A stretch of 20,599 nucleotides of DNA, taken from IMG/VR virus record IMGVR_UViG_3300027770_000307, positions 1 to 20,599 of that record. One strand, given 5' to 3'. The notes beneath the pieces are model-generated. The model did not search any database. It saw only the letters and a list, made by a program, of their open reading frames with translations, and had not been told where the DNA came from. Positions within the stretch are counted from its first letter, which is position 1, and the number at the start of each line of letters is the position of its first letter. Shown piece by piece: positions 14,775-20,599 of this stretch. Origin of the DNA: a virus. The position numbers were made by a program, and so were the translations under genes.

Positions 14775-14777
14775 ATT

Positions 14778-15569
14778 ATGAAAAAAGATACTTTTTATTT
14801 TTCTCATGATTACAATGCTCATGATGATGTCAAAATCCTTTTTTTAAGACAAGAATTAGGGATGGAAGGTTATGGTATTTTTTGGTTTTTAATTGAAAAA
14901 CTTGCAGATTCTGGTGGTATTTTACCATTAAATTTAACACCTGTTTTAGCTATGCAAATGCATACATCAGAAACGAAAGTTTTAGGTGTAATTAATCAGT
15001 ATGGATTGTTTAATATTATTGAAAATGAATTTTTTAGTGAAAGACTTTTAGAGCATTTAAAAATAAGAAAACATTTATCAGATTCTGGTAAAAATGGTGC
15101 AGATAAAAGATGGGGTATTGATAGGGTGGCTAATGGGGGGGCTATTAGCATACCTAATGGGGACGGTAATGCAAAGGAAAGGAAAGGAAAGGAAAAGAAA
15201 GTAAAAGAAATAAAAGAAGAGTATAATACTTTTAAAGATACTGAAGATAACAAACATAATAAAAATTTAGAGAGTAGCTCCACGCCAGAAAGTTTGCTTG
15301 AAAATTCAAATTTATTTAGAAAGCCAAATATTCCAACATTTGAACAAGTGTATGAAGATTGTATTAGAAAGGGCGGCACAAAACAAATGGCTGAAAAATT
15401 TTTTGCAAAACACGAAGCATATGGTTGGATAACATCAAATGGTGCAATTACTAATTTTTCATACCTTTTAAGCAATTACATTGCAAGTTGGAAAGAAAAT
15501 GAAGAAAAAAACAACTTAAAAGCACCAAAAAGCACTTATGTAGTTCAAACACCAAGAGAGGATTGGTAG
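14778..15569 (+). CDS. DUF4373 (Lin1244/Lin1753-type) replication initiation-like protein, 263 aa
   Basis: Residues about 4-90 match the DUF4373 / Lin1244-Lin1753 N-terminal domain, a winged-helix module of DnaD-like replication proteins: FYFSHDYNAHDDVKILFLRQ, ELGMEGYGIFWFLIEKLADS, GGILPL. A charged linker (about 130-165) contains KERKGKEKKVKEIKEE. The C-terminal part (about 185-235) has a small helical domain beginning PTFEQVYEDCIRKGGTKQMA, with YGWITSNGAITNFSYLLSNY, also typical of these proteins. It likely helps open the phage origin or load the helicase encoded 105 bp downstream. Its start is preceded by the structured element at 14633-14774 and overlaps the stop of a 16-codon leader ORF. 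No GGGAA/TTCCC word occurs in it, unlike most neighbours. Confidence 0.8.
   Translation: MKKDTFYFSHDYNAHDDVKILFLRQELGMEGYGIFWFLIEKLADSGGILPLNLTPVLAMQMHTSETKVLGVINQYGLFNIIENEFFSERLLEHLKIRKHLSDSGKNGADKRWGIDRVANGGAISIPNGDGNAKERKGKEKKVKEIKEEYNTFKDTEDNKHNKNLESSSTPESLLENSNLFRKPNIPTFEQVYEDCIRKGGTKQMAEKFFAKHEAYGWITSNGAITNFSYLLSNYIASWKENEEKNNLKAPKSTYVVQTPREDW
15172..15215 (+). repeat. Polypurine tract with four AAAGG-type pentamers
   Basis: Within the linker of the DUF4373 gene the plus strand is almost pure purine for about 44 bases, beginning with a pentamer (AAAGG) repeated four times. Pentamer gain or loss would shift the reading frame, so slippage here could switch off the C-terminal domain. Similar K/E-rich linkers are common in this family, so codon bias alone may explain it. 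Confidence 0.6.
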
Positions 15570-15674
15570 TTAAATTTATTTTAACATAGCAAATTTAAAA
15601 GATAATTAGTTTTTGGATAGTATGTACCACTCAGAAAAAATAACGCACTAAATCGCCTTAAAATAACGAATACG
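15570..15674 (+). other. Intergenic gap with weak inverted and direct repeats
   Basis: This 105-bp AT-rich gap before the primase-helicase gene contains TTAAATTT / AAATTTAA arms (about 15569-15576 / 15590-15597), too AT-rich to be a strong terminator and without a T-run. It also has a repeated AAAATAACG (two copies, about 15638-15646 and 15659-15667). I see no exact TAnnTTTG box on the plus strand; TAGTTTTTG near 15608 has one base too many. Confidence 0.35.
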
Positions 15675-17531
15675 ATGATTACGATTTTTCAGAATATATT
15701 TTCAAAAGACCCACATTACATTTCTGTTGGGGAAGCGTTGACTAGAATTTCCCAAGGCAAAAGCAAACAAAGGGTAGAAGACATTAGGAGTCAACTAGAC
15801 AAGGAGAAGTCAAATAAATTGAAAGCGAACTTGCCTTCAGTTTGTTTTTCGGGTAAGTTTGGGAAGAACCGAAAGGATGACGAACTTATAGAGCATAGTG
15901 GATTTTTAGTACTTGACTTTGATGATGTTTATGAACTTAGGGAAAAGCAGACAGAGATAATTAGCCATGATTTTGTATATGCTTGTTGGGTTAGTCCGTC
16001 TGGGAAGGGTTTAAAGGCACTCATAAAAATAGCAGATGGGACTAAGCATAGGGAGCATTTTTCTTCTTTGCAGGAGGTTTTCCCCGACATAGACAAATCA
16101 GGAGCTAACCCTTCAAGAGTGTGCTATGAGTCTTATGACCCTGAGATATACATAAACGAAACGGCTAAAGTTTTCAAAAAGACTAAAAAGACAGAAAAGA
16201 TAGTTGAGCGTAAGGTTCAAGATACAGACGATTACCAAATATTTAAAAACTTATTAATTTGGATGTCAAATAAGGGTAACGCATTTGTGTCTGGGGAAAG
16301 GAACAATTTTATATTTATGTTAGCTTCTTCTTGTTGCAGGTTTGGTATAGATGAGCTTACTGCTGAAAATTTAATTTCTTCTGAGTTTTTAACTAATTCT
16401 GAATTTAGTAGTACGGAGTGTGTGAGAGCAATAAAGTCTGCTTACAGAGCAAATTCATCAAATTTTGGTTCTGCTAAGTTTGAAAAAGATGTATTAGTAG
16501 ACAAGGTTACTAGAAAAGAGGTTGAGATTAACCAAGATATCTTTGATGAAAGCATAAGACCTCAAGATGTTATTTATGGTATTGATGTGAAAGAAAGGGC
16601 AATGGACTTATATAATCTTGGGTTTGCTAAGGTTAATGGAATTAATGTTCCCGATATTGACGATAAGTTTAAGCCAAAGAAGGGTGAGGTTACTTTATTG
16701 ACGGGAATTGGTAACTATGGTAAGTCTTCCTTCAAGAGATGGTATCAAGTGTTTAGAACTGTTTTGTACGGGGAAAAGTTTGCTACATTTTCGCCAGAGG
16801 ATAACCCACCAGAAGAATACTACCATGACCTTGCTGAGATTTTATTAGGATGCGATTGTACACCAAGAAATCCAAGAAGACCTAATATAGATGTTTATCA
16901 AAGAGCATATGATTTTGTAACTGAGCACTTCTTTTACATTTATCCTAAAAATTCAGAACCTACGCCTCAGTATATTAAGCAAGTTTTTTTAGAATTGATT
17001 ATAAAGGAAAAGGTTGACGGATGTGACATTGACCCATTTAACCAAATGACAAATAACTACCAAGGGTTTGCAGGTAGAGATAAGTATCTTGAATTTGTGT
17101 TAACGGATTTCTCAAGATTTGCAGTTTTGAACGATGTGTTTTTTTGGATAGTAGCACATCCAACAAAACTTCCCAAACAACAAGACGGAAACTACCCATG
17201 CCCAGAAGTATTTGATGTTGCAGATGGTGCTATGTGGAACAATAAGATGGACAACATACTTGTTTATCACAGACCATTAGCACAAACAGACCCACAGAAT
17301 CCCATGTGCGAATTTCACTCAAAGAAAATTAGAAGGCAGAAGACAGTAGGTAAAAAGGGTGCATCTTCTTTTGAAATGAATTTCCCAACAAGAAGGTACA
17401 TTTTTTTAGGTGGCGACCCTTTGCAAAAAGCAGTCAATGAAAAGCAATTAGATTTTAATTACAAACAATCTAAGATAGAAATTCCCGAACAAAAACAATG
17501 GGTAGCTATTGATGATGAAATGCCATTTTAA
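15675..17531 (+). CDS. Primase-helicase: BT4734/VirE_N domain fused to RecA-like (Twinkle-type) helicase, 618 aa
   Basis: Residues 1-165 match the BT4734/VirE N-terminal domain seen in Bacteroidetes mobile elements: GFLVLDFDDV (76-85) with its acidic cluster, WVSPSGKGLKALIKI (105-119) and SRVCYESYDPEIYIN. Residues about 185-262 resemble a primase C-terminal helical module (GNAFVSGERNNFIFMLASSC). From about 320 on is a RecA-like helicase core: Walker A GIGNYGKS (344-351), Walker B-like GCDIDPFNQM (449-458), and FWIVAHPTK (490-498), the last two strongly recalling T7 gp4/Twinkle-type helicases. A single protein could therefore prime and unwind at the phage fork. It is followed after 2 bp by the NinG-like gene. 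The primase activity is inferred from architecture. Confidence 0.8.
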   Translation: MITIFQNIFSKDPHYISVGEALTRISQGKSKQRVEDIRSQLDKEKSNKLKANLPSVCFSGKFGKNRKDDELIEHSGFLVLDFDDVYELREKQTEIISHDFVYACWVSPSGKGLKALIKIADGTKHREHFSSLQEVFPDIDKSGANPSRVCYESYDPEIYINETAKVFKKTKKTEKIVERKVQDTDDYQIFKNLLIWMSNKGNAFVSGERNNFIFMLASSCCRFGIDELTAENLISSEFLTNSEFSSTECVRAIKSAYRANSSNFGSAKFEKDVLVDKVTRKEVEINQDIFDESIRPQDVIYGIDVKERAMDLYNLGFAKVNGINVPDIDDKFKPKKGEVTLLTGIGNYGKSSFKRWYQVFRTVLYGEKFATFSPEDNPPEEYYHDLAEILLGCDCTPRNPRRPNIDVYQRAYDFVTEHFFYIYPKNSEPTPQYIKQVFLELIIKEKVDGCDIDPFNQMTNNYQGFAGRDKYLEFVLTDFSRFAVLNDVFFWIVAHPTKLPKQQDGNYPCPEVFDVADGAMWNNKMDNILVYHRPLAQTDPQNPMCEFHSKKIRRQKTVGKKGASSFEMNFPTRRYIFLGGDPLQKAVNEKQLDFNYKQSKIEIPEQKQWVAIDDEMPF

Positions 17532-17533
17532 TT

Positions 17534-18136
17534 ATGAAAAGATTTAACTCAAGTATTGTACAGAAGAAATGCAAGTGTTCTGCTGATTGTGAAAAGTATC
17601 CGACATTAGGGTATAAGGGGTATTTTATTCATCACTTCCCTGGCGAAATAAAAAAACAATACAGAAATCACAAATCTCAGTTAAGTAAGTTGTCAAGAGA
17701 ATTGCACAAGGTATCAAAAGAAAATACTAAGAGTGATTACTTAAAGATTGCTGACATATTGTTTGGGAACTGGATAAAGAAGCGTGACTCAGATAGTAAT
17801 AAAAATATTACCTGTGTATGTTGTGGGGGTACTTTTAATTTAAAAGAAAAAGAAGCATCTGGTAACTACGTAGTACAGTGTATGCACTTTGTTCCAAGGG
17901 GTGTGTATTCCCTGAGATACAACGAAATAAACTGTCATGCAGGGTGTTGCTATTGTAACCTAAGTATGCACCTAGAATCAAGTGGGTTAGCACACCAGAG
18001 ATACAGAAGGTTTCTTGTTGATGCTGTTGGGGAAGAAGAGGTACAGCGAATGGAAGAGCAAAAAAGAGAAATAAACAAAATAACAGAAGCAGAATTAAAA
18101 CAAATTATAGAACAACTAAAAACACAAAACAAATGA
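17534..18136 (+). CDS. ninG: NinG-like recombination nuclease, 200 aa
   Basis: The protein has the layout of lambda NinG/Rap, which resolves recombination and replication intermediates. An N-terminal region with CKCSADCEK (13-21) is followed by basic helices. A CVCCGG pair (94-99), CMHFVPRGVYSLRYNEINCH (115-134) and GCCYCN come next, resembling the NinG sequence with H-F-x-x-R-G, a conserved R-x-N-E and a CxxC. The last 45 residues are helical and charged. Cysteine pairs and the histidine suggest an HNH-like zinc-bound nuclease core. It follows the primase-helicase by 2 bp and overlaps the next gene by 4 bp (ATGA), which fits a replication-recombination operon. Confidence 0.75.
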   Translation: MKRFNSSIVQKKCKCSADCEKYPTLGYKGYFIHHFPGEIKKQYRNHKSQLSKLSRELHKVSKENTKSDYLKIADILFGNWIKKRDSDSNKNITCVCCGGTFNLKEKEASGNYVVQCMHFVPRGVYSLRYNEINCHAGCCYCNLSMHLESSGLAHQRYRRFLVDAVGEEEVQRMEEQKREINKITEAELKQIIEQLKTQNK

Positions 18137-18597
18137 AACTAGAACAGAAATTTATTAAGCAATTAGAAACTTATTTAGATGAAGAATTTAATGATTACAC
18201 AAAAAACAGAATTATTGGATATTTAAAAGAATATCGTGATTCTATTCCATTTGTTGTAATAAAGCCAGAGAAAGAAAAAAAAGAATATCAAAGAATTGAA
18301 GACAGAATGAGGGACAGAATGAGAAAGCGGTTTATTACACACGAAGAGTTGATTATAGAAGCAAAAATTTTATGTGAAGAATATGATGTTTCTATAAATG
18401 ATTTTATTGTAAAAAGAAGCTCAAGGTCAAGAAATAATATAGGTGAATTAAGAAAAATATTTTGCAGTATAATTCATGAAAAATATTTATGTAGCAATAT
18501 AATTTTGTCTGAATTTTTTAACGTACATCATTCTACTATTTCTCATTATTTGTATGGGAAAACAAGAATATCGCCAACCCCAAAAATTAAAAACTAA
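18133..18597 (+). CDS. Protein with C-terminal DnaA-domain-IV-like HTH, 154 aa
   Basis: The first 90 residues are charged and helical, including RIEDRMRDRMRKRF. Residues about 93-147 read as the DNA-binding domain IV of DnaA: IGELRKIFCSIIHEKY, then a helix-turn-helix with SEFFNVHHSTISHYLYGK, where the HHSTISH phrase matches the DnaA signature DHSTVxH. There is no AAA+ ATPase part, so it cannot act as a full initiator. It may instead bind DnaA-box-like sites in the phage origin or compete with host DnaA. It overlaps the NinG-like gene by four bases. The DnaA-like call is good; its role is inferred. Confidence 0.65.
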   Translation: MKLEQKFIKQLETYLDEEFNDYTKNRIIGYLKEYRDSIPFVVIKPEKEKKEYQRIEDRMRDRMRKRFITHEELIIEAKILCEEYDVSINDFIVKRSSRSRNNIGELRKIFCSIIHEKYLCSNIILSEFFNVHHSTISHYLYGKTRISPTPKIKN

Positions 18598-18699
18598 TTG
18601 AAAAAAATAATAAAAGAAGCTATTGATATAATTTTAGGATTGCTAATAATTGCGACAATAGCTATATTGATTTTTTATTTTATTTGCATAAATTATTAA
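18598..18699 (+). CDS. Tiny single-span membrane protein, 33 aa, TTG start
   Basis: Directly after the stop of the DnaA-like gene (TAA-TTG, no gap) a TTG opens 33 codons to TAA at 18697. The product is (M)KKIIKEAIDIIL then GLLIIATIAILIFYFICINY: a lysine-rich amphipathic start followed by one strong membrane helix. The shape is exactly that of known small membrane proteins and unlikely in random sequence, although the TTG start lowers certainty. It ends 11 bp before the methyltransferase ATG. Function unknown. Confidence 0.5.
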   Translation: MKKIIKEAIDIILGLLIIATIAILIFYFICINY

Positions 18700-18710
18700 T
18701 TCCCATACAC

Positions 18711-19937
18711 ATGAACGTATTAAGCCTTTTTGACGGAATGTCTTGTGGTCAACAAGCATTAGAAAGAGCAGGATTTAAAATAGATAATTATTTTGCATCA
18801 GAAATAGATAAGTATGCAATTCAGGTAACAATGGCTAATTATCCAAAAACAATACAGCTTGGTTCTGTTGTAGATATAGATGGGTGTGAATTACCTAAGA
18901 TTGATTTATTGATTGGAGGAAGCCCTTGTCAATCATTTTCTTTTGCTGGGAAACGCAAAGGAATGTCTACAAAAGATGAACAAGAAATACTAACATTATC
19001 ACATTATTTAGAATTAAAAAAAGAAGGGTACGAATTTGAGGGTCAGTCTTATTTATTTTGGGAATACATTAGGCTGCTAAATGAAACTAAACCTAAATAT
19101 TTTTTACTTGAAAATGTAATGATGGGCGAAAAATGGGAAAAAATATTAAGTAAGGCAATAGGGGTAAATCCAATTGAAATAAACTCATCTTTAGTATCTG
19201 CTCAGAATCGTAGAAGATTATATTGGACTAATATTGGTATGCAAGCTGTTGGACTTTTTGGAGATATGGAATCTATTATTAAACAGCCAAAAGATAAAGG
19301 TATTTTATTAAAAGATATTTTAGAAAGCCAAGTTGACGAAAAATATTATTTAAGCGACAAAACAATTGCAACAATTACAAGACATAAAAATAAAATAATT
19401 GATGATAAAGAAAACCCACACAGAAGTGCAACTATTTACGCTAATTATTTTAAAATGGGTGGTAGAGACCAACAATATATAATTCATAATATTTTAGGTG
19501 GAGATTTTAGACACGATGAAGGATTTAGATGGCGAGAAAATGGCAAAAGTGGAACTTTATCAACAAGAGGAGCTACAGATAATTCATTATCTGGGATACC
19601 ATTAGCAAAAATAAATTATAACAATAAAAGACTTAATGAAACACTATTGAATAATGAACTTACAGAGAATTGTTTAATTGATAGCTATAATCAATCTATA
19701 CACAATGACAAATCAATAACTATTTCAACTAGAGTAAATGCATCATCTTGCACCCATGTTTATAAAAACTCAAAAATACGTAGATTAACTCCAATTGAAT
19801 GCGAAAGACTTCAAACCGTTTCTGATAATTATACTAACCATGTTTCCGACAGCCAAAGGTATAAAATGCTAGGCAATGGATGGACGGTAGATGTTATATC
19901 GCATATATTTTCTTATTTAGATTTTCCCAAACAATAA
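18711..19937 (+). CDS. DNA cytosine-C5 methyltransferase (orphan), 408 aa
   Basis: All main C5-methyltransferase motifs are in order: motif I LFDGMSCG (6-13), motif IV with the catalytic cysteine GGSPCQSFSFAGKR (69-82), motif VI LLENV (132-136), motif VIII QNRRRLYWTN (165-174), then a target-recognition region of about 180 residues, motif IX RLTPIECERLQ (358-368) and motif X MLGNGWTVDV (386-395). The ATG at 18711 is chosen because it places the motif I strand at the N-terminus as in relatives; a longer frame from TTG at 18684 overlaps the small membrane gene. It uses S-adenosylmethionine to make 5-methylcytosine. No restriction endonuclease gene is near, so protection of phage DNA from host enzymes is the likely role. 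The target sequence cannot be read from the protein. Confidence 0.88.
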   Translation: MNVLSLFDGMSCGQQALERAGFKIDNYFASEIDKYAIQVTMANYPKTIQLGSVVDIDGCELPKIDLLIGGSPCQSFSFAGKRKGMSTKDEQEILTLSHYLELKKEGYEFEGQSYLFWEYIRLLNETKPKYFLLENVMMGEKWEKILSKAIGVNPIEINSSLVSAQNRRRLYWTNIGMQAVGLFGDMESIIKQPKDKGILLKDILESQVDEKYYLSDKTIATITRHKNKIIDDKENPHRSATIYANYFKMGGRDQQYIIHNILGGDFRHDEGFRWRENGKSGTLSTRGATDNSLSGIPLAKINYNNKRLNETLLNNELTENCLIDSYNQSIHNDKSITISTRVNASSCTHVYKNSKIRRLTPIECERLQTVSDNYTNHVSDSQRYKMLGNGWTVDVISHIFSYLDFPKQ

Positions 19938-19947
19938 AAAACAAAAA

Positions 19948-20301
19948 ATGAAAGAACATTTTCAAGACAGCACATTCTCCTTAATCAAAGCATTGCACCA
20001 CACAAAAATAGCCATGGATTATTTTGATGATGTAGCAAAAGGTTACGAATATGGAGCAAAGCAAATAATGCAAAATTATGCAGTAAGGTGCAAATGGATT
20101 TTAGACAATGTAAGACACAGATTGCCTCAGGAAGCCGTAAATGAAATAGATTTGGATATCAGAGATGCTTTGTTCTTGGATGCAATAGAAGACAAGGTTA
20201 TTCACTTTAGTAATTCCCAAAAAGAAACGCTAGAGAATATAATTGATTTAATGGCTAAGGGGGAATTAATAGAAATAACAGATAACATAAACCCCCAATA
20301 A
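19948..20301 (+). CDS. Unknown protein, 117 aa
   Basis: A soluble helical protein: MKEHFQDSTFSLIKALHHTK, then AMDYFDDVAKGYEYGAKQIM, a middle with CKWILDNVRHRLPQEAVNEI (about 49-68), and a final helix (SQKETLENIIDLMAKGELIE). No domain recognised. It starts 10 bp after the methyltransferase gene, and its last codons run into the terminator hairpin at 20289, so it ends this transcript. Confidence 0.6.
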   Translation: MKEHFQDSTFSLIKALHHTKIAMDYFDDVAKGYEYGAKQIMQNYAVRCKWILDNVRHRLPQEAVNEIDLDIRDALFLDAIEDKVIHFSNSQKETLENIIDLMAKGELIEITDNINPQ

Positions 20302-20319
20302 AAGGGGGTTTGTGTTTTT
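20289..20319 (+). terminator. Intrinsic terminator ending the rightward block
   Basis: AAACCCCC (20289-20296), loop AATAAAA, GGGGGTTT (20304-20311), then GTGTTTTT. The 8-bp stem with five G-C pairs and the T-rich tail make a classic rho-independent terminator. Its left arm lies in the last codons of the 117-aa gene. Confidence 0.85.
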
Positions 20320-20329
20320 CATAGGTAAG

Positions 20330-20410
20330 CTATTGTTTATCATATTTTTTGGCATATAGCCAAATCTTTGTCAATACAACTGATATTATAAGCGAAACTA
20401 TCATTTTCAT
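20330..20410 (-). CDS. Possible 26-aa membrane peptide on the opposite strand
   Basis: On the minus strand an ATG at 20410 opens 26 codons: MKMIVSLIISVVLTKIWLYA then KKYDKQ and TAG. It has one hydrophobic helix and a basic tail. A TAnnTTTG match (TATATTTG, 20425-20418) lies 7 bp upstream, with a TTTG only 12 bp further up instead of 19, so transcription, if real, would be nearly leaderless. It points toward the terminator from the other side. The short length makes it tentative. Confidence 0.3.
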   Translation of the reverse strand: MKMIVSLIISVVLTKIWLYAKKYDKQ

Positions 20411-20599
20411 TTCAATGCAAATATAAAAATATTTTTTCAAAAATAAAATATTTCTCCATTTCCCCCAACAAAAACCCACTACCATATATAAACATAGATA
20501 AACACTCCCAGCACTTCCCCCACATAAAAAACCTACTAAGCTAAATACATTAGCAATAACATACTAATAATGTTAGCATGGCTTAAATTTCCTCAATGC
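20411..20599. other. Non-coding right end, G-poor on the plus strand
   Basis: No convincing gene is visible here. From 20450 to 20536 the plus strand has almost no G and several C-runs, including two TTCCCCC sequences. Beyond that lie short inverted repeats: GCTAA / TTAGC (20540-20544 / 20550-20554), AACAT / ATGTT, and TAAGC / GCTTA (20537-20541 / 20581-20585). They could form a weak hairpin or regulator site for a gene beyond the window; I see no T-run that would make them a terminator. Confidence 0.4.

Noticed and set aside
18684-18710. Upstream TTG start for the methyltransferase
   Set aside because: It adds nine residues before the motif I strand and overlaps the small membrane gene; the ATG at 18711 gives the normal N-terminus.
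20412-20525. 37-codon minus-strand frame (MWGKCWECLSMFIYGSGFLL...)
   Set aside because: Odd composition rich in W and C, no clear promoter or start context, and it lies in the G-poor/C-run region. The abutting 26-codon frame is more protein-like, so this one was left out.
20450-20536. G-quadruplex on the minus strand
   Set aside because: Four G-runs exist but one loop is nearly 30 nt, far from the usual pattern.
1-20599. tRNA genes, CRISPR arrays, insertion sequences, integrase and attachment sites
   Set aside because: I looked for cloverleaf-like GC-rich stretches, regularly spaced repeats, transposase motifs and tyrosine/serine recombinase motifs and found none in this window.

Overview
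The window is about 20.6 kb of AT-rich DNA (about one third GC) from a tailed phage, or the phage part of an element, that infects a Bacteroidetes/Flavobacteria-type host. The evidence for the host is a Bacteroidetes-type promoter (TTTG, 19 bp, TAnnTTTG), A/T-rich leaders without Shine-Dalgarno sequences, and protein families typical of that phylum: a FISUMP (Fib_succ_major) domain, a DUF4373/Lin1244-type replication protein and a BT4734/VirE_N primase-helicase. The virion genes look like a podovirus tail and ejection module, resembling crAss-like and related phages. No terminase, portal or major capsid gene is in the window, so it is a fragment of a larger genome. Amber, ochre and opal codons all end genes, so the code is standard.

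Layout. Positions 12536 to 1 are one closely packed leftward block. Transcribed first are an HTH protein, a tiny acidic ORF, a GroES-like protein, two small unknowns and a double GroES-like protein. Then come the virion genes: ring or adaptor-like proteins (303, 231 and 261 aa) with a K/E-rich 128-aa protein between them, and a 1413-aa stabilisation/muzzle-type protein carrying an inserted FISUMP domain. A cupin-fold protein and three probable internal (ejection/cargo) proteins follow, the last running off the left edge. A 71-bp divergent region (12537-12607) separates this from the rightward block, 12608-20301. That block has small early proteins, several with single membrane spans, then replication and recombination genes: DUF4373 protein, primase-helicase, NinG-like nuclease, DnaA-domain-IV-like protein, a tiny membrane protein, an orphan cytosine-C5 methyltransferase and an unknown. 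It closes with a strong intrinsic terminator at 20289-20319.

The most unusual features are: (i) a Bacteroidetes promoter whose predicted start coincides with the first base of a roughly 140-nt element with two long interleaved stems, a U-tract and a 16-codon leader ORF that overlaps the start of the DUF4373 gene (14599-14781); (ii) a roughly 4- to 5-fold excess of the 5-mer GGGAA/TTCCC on both strands, with local deserts; (iii) an early gene interrupted by an in-frame TAA exactly where a duplicated motif has CAA (13375); (iv) a second cluster of overlapping hairpins plus a 17-bp palindrome at 12971-13073; and (v) two separate GroES-like genes. All function calls come from motif and family recognition by eye; no database search was run.
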